Source: Noviherbaspirillum suwonense
Lineage (GTDB): Bacteria; Pseudomonadota; Gammaproteobacteria; Burkholderiales; Burkholderiaceae_D
Assembly (NCBI RefSeq): GCF_900182955.1
Contig: NZ_FXUL01000010.1
Location: 1-64,000, forward strand
Direction: 5' to 3'
DNA length: 64,000 nt
A program made the position numbers and the translations under genes. The stretch's first letter is position 1. The number at the start of each line of letters is the position of its first letter. This document shows positions 7,635 through 17,204 of the stretch, piece after piece. A model generated the notes under the pieces. It was not told the DNA's origin and searched no databases. It saw only the letters and a list, made by a program, of their open reading frames with translations.

Positions 7635-8671
7635 CTGTGCTCGAGGTCCTTCTTGTTGGGAATGCCGGGAATCGGGCATTCCTCGGTGCCGACCGTGTCG
7701 CGGGTAATGGCCTCGACCATTTCGCGCGTGCCCTCGGGGTCGTTCACCCACTTCGAATAGAAGTCGAACGGGCATGACGCCTTGCCGCGAATGTCGTCGC
7801 CGGAATTGATCATGCCGGTATAGCCGCGATGCAGCAGCTTGAACAGGTGGTTTTCAGACTGCATGTTCTTGCGGGCGTCGCGGATCAGCGAGGTAGACAG
7901 CGCCGCGTACTGGATGCCGTTGTCTTCCTCGCCGCATTCGCCCATGGTGCGCCCGTCGAAGCCGATGATGGCGGAGTGGCCGAAGTACGAGTACACGCCG
8001 TCGAAGCCGGCTGCGTTCGCCACGGCCACGTAACAGTTGTTGGCCCAGGCCATGGACTTGGCCATCAGCACCTGCTGTTCCTTGGCCGGATACATATAGC
8101 CCTGGCAGCGCACGATGAGTTCGGCGCCGCGCATCGCGCAGTCGCGCCAGATTTCCGGGTAGTTGCCGTCATCGCAGATGATCAGGCTGATCTTCAGGCC
8201 CTTGGGGCCTTCCGACACGTAGGTGCAGTTGCCCGGGTACCAGCCCTCGATCGGCACCCAGGGCATGATCTTGCGATACTTCTGCACGATCTCGCCCTGG
8301 TCGTTCATCAGGATCAGCGTGTTGTACGGCGCCTTGTGCGGATGCTCCTCATGCCGCTCGCCGGTCAGCGAGAACACGCCCCATACCTTGGCGCTCCTGC
8401 AAGCCTCGGCGAAGATCGCGGTTTCCTCGCCGGGGATGGCGGCGGCGGTGTCGTACATTTCCTGGCTGTCGTACATGATGCCGTGCGTGCTGTACTCGGG
8501 GAAAATCACCAGGTCCATGCCGGGCAGGCCCATCTTCATACCCTTGATCATGTCGGCGATCTTGCGCGCGTTGTCGAGCACTTCGGCCTTGGTGTGCAGC
8601 CGCGGCATCTTGTAGTTGACGACGGCGACGCCGACGGCGTCCTTGCTGCTTGAAATATCTCCGTGATACAT
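7631..8671 (-). CDS. amiE: aliphatic amidase
   Basis: A 346-aa nitrilase-superfamily enzyme that hydrolyses short aliphatic amides (acetamide, propionamide) to acid and ammonia in the cytoplasm. Length and sequence follow P. aeruginosa AmiE closely throughout ([46 protein letters not shown]). The catalytic triad is intact: Glu59 (FPEYS), Lys134 (QKYRKI) and Cys166 (IICDDGN). Formamidase AmiF is a related alternative, but the match to AmiE is better and a separate formamidase is already present. The start at 8671 has GGAGAA in front. It overlaps the downstream ATPase gene by ATGA. Confidence 0.95.
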   Translation of the reverse strand: MYHGDISSSKDAVGVAVVNYKMPRLHTKAEVLDNARKIADMIKGMKMGLPGMDLVIFPEYSTHGIMYDSQEMYDTAAAIPGEETAIFAEACRSAKVWGVFSLTGERHEEHPHKAPYNTLILMNDQGEIVQKYRKIMPWVPIEGWYPGNCTYVSEGPKGLKISLIICDDGNYPEIWRDCAMRGAELIVRCQGYMYPAKEQQVLMAKSMAWANNCYVAVANAAGFDGVYSYFGHSAIIGFDGRTMGECGEEDNGIQYAALSTSLIRDARKNMQSENHLFKLLHRGYTGMINSGDDIRGKASCPFDFYSKWVNDPEGTREMVEAITRDTVGTEECPIPGIPNKKDLEHR

Positions 8672-8690
8672 GGCGGTTCTCCAGAAAGTG

Positions 8691-8987
8691 TCAGGTGTCG
8701 CAGATGCTGCAGTTGTAGCCCTTGCAGTTGTGCAGCACGCTGCTCCTGCCGGCCAGCGCGTGGGTGCCGGGGCCGGTGACGCCGGAGCCCGCGAGCTGCT
8801 GGGCCAGGCTCTGCGGCTTCCAGCTGGTGATGCTGCGCAGCTCGACCCGGCCGCCGCCGACAGCCGGCTGGGCCGGCGTCTCCTCGTGGCAGTACGGGCA
8901 GCTGATGCTGGCATGCAGCTCGCCGACCTTCAGCATCTTCTCGAAGGTGCCGGCGCACTGGGTGCAATGAATGTCGTATAGGGGCAT
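8691..8987 (-). CDS. fmdB: FmdB-family zinc-ribbon protein
   Basis: A 98-aa protein starting with the FmdB zinc ribbon [17 protein letters not shown] ... ISCPYC, two CxxC pairs about 25 residues apart. In Methylophilus, fmdB accompanies the formamidase gene fmdA and is described as a putative regulator. The C-terminal tail is unusual: [11 protein letters not shown] gives three further cysteines at the very end. The start at 8987 is the family start. It lies between fmdA (hairpin in the gap) and amiE (19 bases). Confidence 0.85.
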   Translation of the reverse strand: MPLYDIHCTQCAGTFEKMLKVGELHASISCPYCHEETPAQPAVGGGRVELRSITSWKPQSLAQQLAGSGVTGPGTHALAGRSSVLHNCKGYNCSICDT

Positions 8988-9005
8988 GGCATTGTTTCCA
9001 TAAAA

Positions 9006-9030
9006 GGCCCGGGCCACCATGGCCCGGGCC
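9006..9030 (-). other. perfect stem-loop between fmdA and fmdB
   Basis: GGCCCGGGCC, a 5-base loop ACCAT, then GGCCCGGGCC again: a self-complementary 10-bp stem in the fmdA-fmdB gap. There is no T-run, so it is more likely an mRNA processing or stability element, or a partial attenuator, than a full terminator. Confidence 0.6.
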
Positions 9031-9034
9031 GGGC

Positions 9035-10207
9035 TCAGCGTCCCCAGTAGGGCTTGTCGTTCAGCATGCCCTTGGGCGTGATGTCCTGGTCGAAGATCTC
9101 GGTCGGGATCGACACCGTGCAGGCGCAGTTCGGTATGTCGACGATGCCGCCGATCCGTCCTTCCACCGGCGCCGCGGTCAGCAGCATGTAGGCCTGCGGG
9201 CCGGTCAGGCCGAAGTGGGTCAGGTAGTCGATGGCTTTCAGGCAAGCCTGGCGATAGGCCACCGTCGCATCCATGTAGTAGTTCTTGCCGTTCTCGACGC
9301 TGATGCCCTCGAAGGTCAGGTACTTGCTGTAATGCGGCTTGACCACGCTGGGCATGAAGATCGGCGCGGACAGGTTGTACTTGGCCATGCCGCCCTTGAT
9401 CAGGTCGAAGCCGACATGGGTTGCGCCGTCCATCTCGATGGCGCCGCAGAAGCCGATCTCGCCGTCGCCCTGCGAGAAGTGCAGGTCGCCCATCGAGAAG
9501 CCGGCGCCCTTCACATAGACCGGGAAGAAGATGCGGGTGCCGGTGGACAGGTCCTTGATGTCGGTGTTGCCGCCATGCTCGCGCGGCGGCACGGTGCGCG
9601 CCGCTTCCTTCGCCATGCGGTCGAACTCGGGTCCCTTTACGCCGCGCAGCACGGCTGTCAGCGGATCGGGCGGCTTGGCCAGGCCCAGCTTGGCCAGCGG
9701 CGCTTCACGCCGGTTCCACTCGCCCAGCAGCTCGTGCGACGGCAGGCAGCCCATCAGCCCCGGATGGGTCAGGCCGGCGATGCGCACGCCGGGGATATGG
9801 CGCGACGTTGCGTACAGGCCCTTCAGGTCCCAGATCGCCTTGGCGGCGTCGGGATAGTAGTCGGCCAGGAAACCGCCGCCGTTGGACTTGGCGAACACGC
9901 CGGAGAAGCCGACCGGCGTGATGGGCTTGATGTCGAGCAGGTCCACCACCAGCAGGTCGCCCGGCTCGGCGCCCTCGATGTAGAACGGCCCGGTCAGCGG
10001 ATGCGCGCGGGTCAGGTCGACATCGCGCACGTCGGAAACGTCGTCATTGTCGAGGATCTGGCCGTCGAGGAAGTCAAGCGACTCGATGATGATGGCTTCG
10101 CCCGGCTTCACGCGGGACAGGAAGGGAATGTCCGGATGCCAGCGGTTGTGGCCCAGCTCGGCCTGCTCTGCCAGCGGAACGCCCGGCTTGATGGTGAAAT
10201 GCTGCAT
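9035..10207 (-). CDS. fmdA: formamidase (acetamidase/formamidase family)
   Basis: A 390-aa enzyme of the FmdA/AmdA family that hydrolyses formamide to formate and ammonia; unrelated in fold to AmiE. It is full length, with family blocks GHNRWHPDIPF, PITPVGFSGVFA, HPGLMGCLPS, MGDLHFSQGDGEIGFCGAIEM and GRIGGIVDIPNCACTVSIPTEIF. Ribosome site AAGGAGA before ATG 10207. It follows the urt transporter genes and precedes fmdB and amiE, so imported amides are degraded by enzymes of the same transcript. Confidence 0.95.
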   Translation of the reverse strand: MQHFTIKPGVPLAEQAELGHNRWHPDIPFLSRVKPGEAIIIESLDFLDGQILDNDDVSDVRDVDLTRAHPLTGPFYIEGAEPGDLLVVDLLDIKPITPVGFSGVFAKSNGGGFLADYYPDAAKAIWDLKGLYATSRHIPGVRIAGLTHPGLMGCLPSHELLGEWNRREAPLAKLGLAKPPDPLTAVLRGVKGPEFDRMAKEAARTVPPREHGGNTDIKDLSTGTRIFFPVYVKGAGFSMGDLHFSQGDGEIGFCGAIEMDGATHVGFDLIKGGMAKYNLSAPIFMPSVVKPHYSKYLTFEGISVENGKNYYMDATVAYRQACLKAIDYLTHFGLTGPQAYMLLTAAPVEGRIGGIVDIPNCACTVSIPTEIFDQDITPKGMLNDKPYWGR

Positions 10208-10251
10208 GGTTTCTCCTTGTGTTTTTCAGCGCACAGAAAATTGTCGGGCAA

Positions 10252-10506
10252 TCAGAACGGCGGAAAGGCATTCGCCTCGCAACCGGCCTGGTAGCCGCCG
10301 TTGACGGTGTCGTCCTTGATCTTTTTGCAGACGGTATTGACCCATTCCTCGCGCGTGACCACGGTGCCGTCGGGCAGCCTGCCGCCCTCCGAATTGACTG
10401 GCAGCAGGCATACCGGGCAGGTCTGCACGGAGGAAGCGGTGCGGCCGCGGCCGCGGTCGGTGAAACCGTCGTTCCCTTCTTTGTTGTATTCCATGTATCC
10501 GATCAT
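10252..10506 (-). CDS. small CxxC protein of the amide operon, unknown function
   Basis: An 84-aa protein that I do not recognise. It has a CPVC pair (residues 30-33) and two later cysteines (Cys60 and Cys76), charged and glycine-rich N-terminus, no signal peptide or membrane segment. The four cysteines could hold a metal. GGAGAA lies 7 bases before ATG 10506. It is placed between urtE and fmdA with short gaps on both sides, so it is surely co-transcribed, and its codon use looks like that of its neighbours. Confidence 0.75.
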   Translation of the reverse strand: MIGYMEYNKEGNDGFTDRGRGRTASSVQTCPVCLLPVNSEGGRLPDGTVVTREEWVNTVCKKIKDDTVNGGYQAGCEANAFPPF

Positions 10507-10551
10507 GCTGTCTTCTCCTTGGCTGGTAAAAGTGCCTGGATGGGCGTGGCG

Positions 10552-11241
10552 CTACACCGACAGGTAGCGGCTGATGGTGGCGGCGTCGACATTGGCGCGC
10601 TGGTCCTCGTAGACGAAGCGGCCCTTGTCGATGACGAGGAAACGGTCGGCGATGTCGAGCGTGAAGCTCAGCACCTGCTCGGACACGATGATGGTCAGCT
10701 GGCGCAGCTTCCTGATCTCCTTCAGGCTTTTCGCGATGTCCTTGATGATGGACGGCTGTATGCCCTCGGTCGGCTCGTCGAGCAGCAGAACCTTGGGGTT
10801 GGTCGCCAGCGCGCGGGCGATGGCGAGCTGCTGCTGCTGGCCGCCGGACAGGTTGCCGCCGCGGCGCGAGCGCATGTCGAACAGCACCGGGAACAGTGCA
10901 TACAGTTCGTCCGGCACCTTGCCGTTGGCCGACGCAGGCAGCCCGGTCTGTATGTTCTCCAGCACCGTCATGCCGGGGAAGATCATGCGGCCCTGCGGCA
11001 CGTAGGCCACGCCGCTGGCCACGCGCTGGTGGCTTTCCATGCCGGCCAGCTCGCGGCCGTCGACGGTGATGCTGCCGTGGCGCATCGGCAGGATGCCCAT
11101 CAGGGTCTTGAACAGCGTGGTCTTGCCCATGCCGTTGCGGCCCATGACGGCGACGATCTCCTGCTTGTCCACCTTCAGGTTGATATCGTGGATGACCTCG
11201 CTCTGGCCGTAGCCGGATGCGAGGCTGGTGACGTTGAACAT
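10552..11241 (-). CDS. urtE: urea/amide ABC transporter ATPase UrtE
   Basis: A 229-aa LivF-type ATPase of the urea (short-chain amide) importer. Walker A GRNGMGKTT, signature LSGGQQQQLAIARAL, Walker B VLLLDEPTEG, and the UrtE/LivF feature TEGIQPSIIKDI. It pairs with UrtD to drive import through the UrtB-UrtC pore. Located directly after urtD. Confidence 0.93.
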   Translation of the reverse strand: MFNVTSLASGYGQSEVIHDINLKVDKQEIVAVMGRNGMGKTTLFKTLMGILPMRHGSITVDGRELAGMESHQRVASGVAYVPQGRMIFPGMTVLENIQTGLPASANGKVPDELYALFPVLFDMRSRRGGNLSGGQQQQLAIARALATNPKVLLLDEPTEGIQPSIIKDIAKSLKEIRKLRQLTIIVSEQVLSFTLDIADRFLVIDKGRFVYEDQRANVDAATISRYLSV

Positions 11242-11272
11242 GCGCGCTCCTGTGCCTTGTAGGGAATGACGG

Positions 11273-12057
<785 letters not shown>

Positions 12058-12061
<4 letters not shown>

Positions 12062-13236
12062 TTGGTGGCCTCCAGGCCGGTGACAGTGCGATGCGGTTCG
12101 GGACGGACGGCGGCTGCTGCCGGCGCTGGCTTCGGCTTGACCTCGCGGCGTCGCTTGATCGCCTGCAGCAGCCGGCGTCCCTGGGTGTCGACCACGCCGG
12201 CCAGGCCGTTGGGGAAGTACATGACGACCGCGATGAACAGGCCGCCCATCAGGAACAGCCACAGCTCGGGGAAGGTCTCGGAAAAGTAGGTCTTGCCGAG
12301 GTTGACCAGGAGCGTGCCGTAGACCGCGCCCAGCAGCGACATCCGGCCGCCCACTGCGGCGAAGATCACCATCTCGATCGAGGGCACGATGCCGACGAAG
12401 GACGGCGACATGAAGCCGACCTGCAGCGTAAACATCGCGCCGCCGATGGCCGAGAAGGCGGCCGCCACGCAGAACACGAAGATCTTGAAGCTGGCGACGT
12501 CATAGCCCGAGAAGCGCACCCGCTCTTCCTTGTCGCGCATGGCCATCAGCAGCCGGCCGAGCTTGGACGACAGGATATATTTGCCGAACAGGATGCAGCC
12601 CAGCAGCAGCCCGGCATTGACGAAGTACAGGATCATGCGGGCGCTGTCGCTGCGGATGTCCCAGCCCAGCAGCGTCTTCAGGTCGGTGATGCCGTTGACG
12701 CCGCCGGTCAGCCCCTGCTGGCCGATGATGAGGATGGTGAGGATCGCGGCGATGGCCTGCGTGACGATGGAAAAGTAGACGTCGCCGACGCGCCGCTTGA
12801 ACATCGCGTTGCCGATGAGGAGCGCGAACAGCGTCGGCGCCAGGATCACCGCGGCCAGCGTGAAGGCGAAGCTCTGGAACGGCTGCCACAACAGCGGCAG
12901 CGACGTGATCTGGTTCCAGTCCATGAAGTCCGGGATGCCGGGCGTGGTCTGGATCTTGGTGCTGACCGGGTCGGACGCTTCGAGCTTCAGGAACATCGCC
13001 ATGCAGTAGCCGCCGATGCCGAAGAACACGCCCTGCCCCAGGCTCAGGATGCCGCCGTAGCCCCAGCACAGCACGAGGCCGACGGCGACGAAGGCATACG
13101 ACAGATACTTGCCCATCAGGTTCAGGCGGAAAGGTTCCAGCAGCAGCGGGAAGACCACCAGCAGCAGGCCGGCCAGCAGCGCCAGGTTGATGGCGCCCGC
13201 CCGTCCGCCCAGCAGTTTTTGCATTGCAGCGTTCAT
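12058..13236 (-). CDS. urtC: urea/amide ABC transporter permease UrtC
   Basis: A 392-aa LivM-type permease with about ten hydrophobic segments, including the family stretches CWGYGGILSLGQGVFFGIGG and VGGRMSLLGAVYGTLLVN. The C-terminal 40 residues are a basic, proline/alanine-rich cytoplasmic tail. The start at 13236 (MNAAMQK) lies just after urtB; the open frame continues upstream only as a shadow. It forms the channel with UrtB. Confidence 0.93.
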
Positions 13237-13253
13237 CGCGATTCCTTTTGTCG

Positions 13254-14171
13254 TTACTTGCGCAGCTTGGCCGCGAACAGTCCCTGCGGACGCAGCATCA
13301 GGATCAGGATGACCGCCGACAGCGTGATCACCTTGGCCATGGAGCCGGTCAGGAAGAACTCGGTCGTGGACTGGGTCTGCGCGATCGAGAATGCCGAGGC
13401 GATGGTGCCGACCAGGCTTTGCGCGCCGCCGAACACCACCACCAGGAAGGTGTCGACGATGTAGAGCGAGCCGCTGGTGGGACCGGTCGAGCCGATGGTG
13501 GTGAAAGCCGCGCCCGCCACGCCGGCCACGCCGCAGCCGAGCGAGAAGGTGGTGCGGTCGACCTGGCGGGTGTTGATGCCCACCGCGCCGCTCATGATCC
13601 GGTTCTGCATGGTGGCGCGCACCTGCAGGCCCCAGCGCGAGCGGAACAGCAGCACGAAGATGGCGCCGGTCAGCAGCACGGTCAGGCCCATCATGAAGAC
13701 GCCGTTGATCGGTATATCGATGGTGTCGCTGGGCTTGAACGAGCCCATCAGCCAGTCGGGCAGCGTGGCGCTGACTTCCTTGGCGCCGAACACGGAGCGG
13801 AAAGCCTGCTGCATCACCAGGCTCAGGCCCCATGTGGCCAGCAGCGTGTCGAGCGGACGCTTGTAGAGCTTGCTGATCAGCACGCGCTCGGTCAGGTTGC
13901 CGACCGCATAGGCCACCAGGAAGGACAGCACGATGGCGGCGAAGAAGTAATAGGGCTGCAGCGCCGGCGCGAACTCGGTGGTCCACTTCGACAGCAGGTA
14001 GGTGATGTAGGCGCCGATGGTCAGGAACTCGCCGTGCGCCATGTTGATCACGCCCATCTGCCCGAAGATGATGGCCAGGCCCAGCGCCATCAGCAGCAGC
14101 ACGCAGAATACCGACAGGCCGTTGAAGCCCTGCATGGCGAAGATCGCGCCGAATTCGGATAACCAGCTCAT
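13254..14171 (-). CDS. urtB: urea/amide ABC transporter permease UrtB
   Basis: A 305-aa LivH-type permease with eight or so hydrophobic segments; blocks GQMGVINMAHGEFLTIGAY, QQAFRSVFGAKEV and LGCGVAGVAGAA are characteristic of UrtB. It follows urtA after a 78-base gap with a strong hairpin, which may lower permease expression relative to the binding protein. Confidence 0.93.
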   Translation of the reverse strand: MSWLSEFGAIFAMQGFNGLSVFCVLLLMALGLAIIFGQMGVINMAHGEFLTIGAYITYLLSKWTTEFAPALQPYYFFAAIVLSFLVAYAVGNLTERVLISKLYKRPLDTLLATWGLSLVMQQAFRSVFGAKEVSATLPDWLMGSFKPSDTIDIPINGVFMMGLTVLLTGAIFVLLFRSRWGLQVRATMQNRIMSGAVGINTRQVDRTTFSLGCGVAGVAGAAFTTIGSTGPTSGSLYIVDTFLVVVFGGAQSLVGTIASAFSIAQTQSTTEFFLTGSMAKVITLSAVILILMLRPQGLFAAKLRK

Positions 14172-14205
14172 GTTTGCTCCCGTAGTGCGGTGGTGATCAA
14201 TTACA

Positions 14206-14242
14206 GCCGCGCACCCCGGTCAGAGGACCAGGGGCGCGCGGC
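14206..14242 (-). other. stem-loop attenuator between urtA and urtB
   Basis: A long GC-rich inverted repeat (GCCGCGC.CCCC.GGTC arm, AGAG loop, complementary arm) with single-base bulges. It lies just after the urtA stop. Such hairpins commonly protect binding-protein mRNA and limit read-through into the permease genes; there is no T-run. Confidence 0.65.
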
Positions 14243-14249
14243 ACGCTGC

Positions 14250-15503
14250 TTACTGGTAGCCCTTCGGGAACGGGTTAGGCTCGATCAGGCCGGACTCGAA
14301 GATGACCTTGAACTGGCCGTCCTTCTGCACCTGGCCGATGCGGGTCTTGCTCCACAGGTGATGGTTCGGATGGATCTTCACGTAGCCTTCGGGCGCGGTG
14401 GTCAGCTCCAGGTTGGGCGAGGCGGCAACCACCTTGTCGACGTCGAAGCTGCCGGCCTTCTCCACCGCAGCCTTCCACAACCACGGGCCGAGATAGGCGG
14501 CTTGCGTGACGTCGCCCATCACCGAGTTGGCGCCGTACTTGGTCTTGAAGTCGGACACGAATTTCTTGTTGTTGGCGTTGTCCAGGCTCTCGAAGTACTT
14601 CATCGACGCATAGAAACCTTCCATGTTCTCGCCGCCGATGCCCAGCAGCTCGTCCTCGGTGACCGACAGCGTCAGCAGGTTCTGGCTCTTGGACGTGACG
14701 CCGGCGGCCTTCAGCTGCTTGTAGAAGGCGACGTTGCTGCCGCCGACCACGTCGGCGAAGATGACGTCGGGCTTCTTCAGCTTGATCTTGTTGATCAGCG
14801 AGCCGAACTGCGTGTTACCCAGCGGGTAGTACTCCTCGCCGACGACCTCGCCCTTCAGCACATTCTCGATATGCTTGCGTGCGATCTTGTTCGACGTGCG
14901 CGGCCAGATGTAGTCGGAGCCGACCAGGTAATAGGTCTTGGCCTTTTTCTCCTTGGCGATCCAGTCCAGGCCGGCAAGGATCTGCTGGGTGGCTTCCTGG
15001 CCGGTATAGAACACGTTCTTCGACTGCTCCAGGCCTTCATAGAAGGTCGGGTAGTACAGCAGGCCGTTCTCTTTCTCGAACACCGGCAGCACGGCCTTGC
15101 GCGAAGCCGACGTCCAGCAGCCGAACACCGCGGCAACCTTGTCGGACACCAGCAGTTTCTTGGCTTTCTCGGCGAAGGTTGGCCAGTCGCTGGCGCCGTC
15201 TTCCTGCACGATCTTGATCTTGCGGCCCAGGATGCCGCCCATCGCATTGATCTGGTCGATGGCCAGGCGCTCCGCCTGGATCGAACCGGTCTCGCTGATG
15301 GCCATGGTGCCGGTCGCCGAATGCAGCTGGCCGACCGTGACTTCGGTGTCGGTCACGGCAAGCTTGGTGGTGTTGACCTTGGCAGTCGGGAACTGCTGCG
15401 CGAAGCTCAGGCCGGGCAGCGCCATCGCCGTGGCAGCGGCGAGGCCCAGCAGGACCTTGCGGCGATGGAGCGACTTGATGGAAGCGGGCGGACGATGAGA
15501 CAT
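14250..15503 (-). CDS. urtA: urea/short-chain amide binding protein UrtA (FmdD-like)
   Basis: A 417-aa periplasmic binding protein with a twin-arginine-type signal (HRRKVLLGLAAATAMALPG, about residues 13-35), which is usual for UrtA. Family blocks: TEVTVGQLHSATGTMAISETG, KIVQEDGASDWPTFAEKAKKLL and FGCWTSASRKAVLPVFE. It delivers urea or amides such as formamide and acetamide to UrtBC. Urease genes are absent from this window while two amidases follow, so amides are the more likely physiological load. First gene of the operon. Confidence 0.94.
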   Translation of the reverse strand: MSHRPPASIKSLHRRKVLLGLAAATAMALPGLSFAQQFPTAKVNTTKLAVTDTEVTVGQLHSATGTMAISETGSIQAERLAIDQINAMGGILGRKIKIVQEDGASDWPTFAEKAKKLLVSDKVAAVFGCWTSASRKAVLPVFEKENGLLYYPTFYEGLEQSKNVFYTGQEATQQILAGLDWIAKEKKAKTYYLVGSDYIWPRTSNKIARKHIENVLKGEVVGEEYYPLGNTQFGSLINKIKLKKPDVIFADVVGGSNVAFYKQLKAAGVTSKSQNLLTLSVTEDELLGIGGENMEGFYASMKYFESLDNANNKKFVSDFKTKYGANSVMGDVTQAAYLGPWLWKAAVEKAGSFDVDKVVAASPNLELTTAPEGYVKIHPNHHLWSKTRIGQVQKDGQFKVIFESGLIEPNPFPKGYQ

Positions 15504-16161
15504 GCGGTACTCCTTTCAGAGGGTCAGACAGCGGAATTCGGTGGGGAGGCGGCCGTTTCGGAATGGCTCGGCTTGGGACTGAGAATAGGTTTTTATGCTG
15601 CGGGGCAGCAATACGTCGTTTGACGTAAGGGGGTTGGGGTAGAACCTGAATGAACAAGAAGAACTGCTGCGCCTTACGGGCACAGGTTATTTTTAGCGTT
15701 CTCGTGCGTTTGGAAAGCCCTGCAAACTGATCTATTAAAAATCCAGTCTTTGCGAGTTTTAAATTTACCTATTAGACCCATGGCTTTGATCCGGCATCGT
15801 TTTTGAAAAAAATTGGATGAATCGCCGTACTGTCAAACAAATTCAGGGTCTGTACTTAAAATAGGGTATTGCTAATGACAGCCATTTTTAATAGATGCGG
15901 ATTAAAACTGTAAAAATATGGCGTAACTCAATTTCACTATATTTCTTTAAAGAATTTAAATTTCTTTATAACAACTTTCTCTTTTTCCGTAAACCGGTTT
16001 TTACAAAATATTGTAAAAACTACTTGTGAAGAATAAAATAATTACATAAGATCCACACCAGAAAAAGATTTAACGGCTTGAGAGGCAAAGGAACTACCCT
16101 ATTTGCAATCGTTTATTGAGCAAATACGCTTGTTACGTTTTATAAAAACAGAGAAAAGCTT
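15504..16161. other. urtA-csgE divergent intergenic region
   Basis: About 660 bases without a gene. The composition drops from GC-rich near urtA to markedly AT-rich from about 15700 rightward, marking the edge of the curli island. It must hold the urt promoter (minus) and the csg promoter (plus). The only clear signal is the inverted repeat at 15612-15627. A TATAAA near 16141 may be the -10 of the csg operon, without a good -35. Confidence 0.6.
15612..15627. promoter_or_regulatory. palindromic operator upstream of urtA
   Basis: TACGTC-N4-GACGTA, a perfect 6-bp dyad centred about 116 bases before the urtA start codon. It is well placed for an activator of the urt/fmd/ami operon. The best local candidate is the LuxR-type response regulator at 23781. 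The pairing of site and regulator is inference. Confidence 0.5.
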
Positions 16162-16740
16162 TTGAGACATTATTTATTGGCTGGCATTAATCCGGCATCT
16201 AATAAATTAACAAATTGGATCAACGGATTTCTTCTTCCCAATTTTTATCGCCTGCTTTATTCCATTGTTATCTGCACGGTTGGCGCTAGCGCATATGCGC
16301 AAAATCACATAACGCCCTCTCCAGCGGAAACGCAAAAAAATGAAAGCATTGATAAGGTAATTCCGGACGACAAAAACCAGCCAGAAATAGTTGGAAGCCA
16401 AAAAATACTGAATGACCCTTATACCGGCATCGTGGTCAACCAGTCGATTACTGTGGCAGGCCAGGATTTCTTTCAGTATTTCATTGCGGCGTGGCGTGAT
16501 AAGGACATGGTCGAGAAATTCGAGATCTCAATAAGCGAACGCCCGTCTGCCCGACTGGGTAGCCAGATCTGGATTAACTATGGACAGAAACGCATTTTTC
16601 AGACATTTCTGCCGGCTGCCCGGGCTGCGATCAAACCCTTGAGCCTTGCAGCCGCGGACGCGGTTTACGAGGGAATAGTCCAGGCCGATGTACAAAGATT
16701 GATGTTTCGGGACCCAGACCTTGGGCCTGACGAATTTTAA
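16162..16740 (+). CDS. csgE: curli assembly protein CsgE
   Basis: A 192-aa protein whose C-terminal 120 residues match CsgE (GIVVNQSITVAGQDFFQYF, FEISISERPSARLGSQIWI, VFRTFLPAAR-like QTFLPAARAAIKPLS). CsgE caps the CsgG pore from the periplasm and selects curli subunits for export. The N-terminus has a hydrophobic signal segment ending SAYAQ near residue 47, so the leader is long. The best start is TTG 16162 with GAGAAA upstream; no ATG is available. First gene of the island, 14 bases before csgF. Confidence 0.88.
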   Translation: MRHYLLAGINPASNKLTNWINGFLLPNFYRLLYSIVICTVGASAYAQNHITPSPAETQKNESIDKVIPDDKNQPEIVGSQKILNDPYTGIVVNQSITVAGQDFFQYFIAAWRDKDMVEKFEISISERPSARLGSQIWINYGQKRIFQTFLPAARAAIKPLSLAAADAVYEGIVQADVQRLMFRDPDLGPDEF

Positions 16741-16754
16741 AAGTAGAGCAGTTC

Positions 16755-17204
16755 ATGAACAAATTAGTCGCGATAAAAACGATAAGCGTCGCCATCATTT
16801 TTTCAAATATCCTTTCATTTCCTGGCCAAGCGTTTGCCACTGAAATGGTGTACACCCCGCTCAACCCTTCGTTTGGCGGGAATCCGAATAACGGAATTGT
16901 GCTATTGAACGGCGCCACGGCAACGAATAAACATAAGGATTCGGCATCCTCGCTGGCTAGCAACAGCCTTTTGCAAAAAACGCCATTGCAAACATTTAAC
17001 GATAATCTCGAGCGCGCAATTCTGGGGCAACTTGCCTCGTCGGCATCGCAGAAGCTATTGGGCGGAGCCGGCGGCCTGACTCCGGGAACAGTCGAGACCG
17101 GAAATTTCACGATCCGTATCTCAGATCTTGGTGGTGGCGCGCTGCAAGTCACGACGACGGACAAGGTCACAGGCATCTCGACTTCATTCCAGGTCGGACA
17201 ATGA
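16755..17204 (+). CDS. csgF: curli assembly protein CsgF
   Basis: A 149-aa protein with a signal peptide (residues 1-28) and the CsgF hallmark right at the mature N-terminus, TEMVYTPLNPSFGGNPNNG, the segment that inserts into the CsgG channel and forms its second constriction. CsgF links the pore to the nucleator CsgB at the cell surface. Its stop overlaps the start of csgG (ATGA). Confidence 0.93.
   Translation: MNKLVAIKTISVAIIFSNILSFPGQAFATEMVYTPLNPSFGGNPNNGIVLLNGATATNKHKDSASSLASNSLLQKTPLQTFNDNLERAILGQLASSASQKLLGGAGGLTPGTVETGNFTIRISDLGGGALQVTTTDKVTGISTSFQVGQ

Noticed and set aside
7635-7775. Longer MoxR ATPase start at 7775
   Set aside because: The extension lies within amiE, is Arg/His-rich and not family-like; ATG 7634 overlaps the amiE stop as is usual for coupled genes.
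9006-9030. Intrinsic terminator between fmdA and fmdB
   Set aside because: The stem is perfect but no T-run follows, and fmdB-amiE clearly belong to the same leftward operon.
15504-15660. Guanidine or other riboswitch before urtA
   Set aside because: No conserved aptamer core could be recognised; only a DNA dyad is evident.
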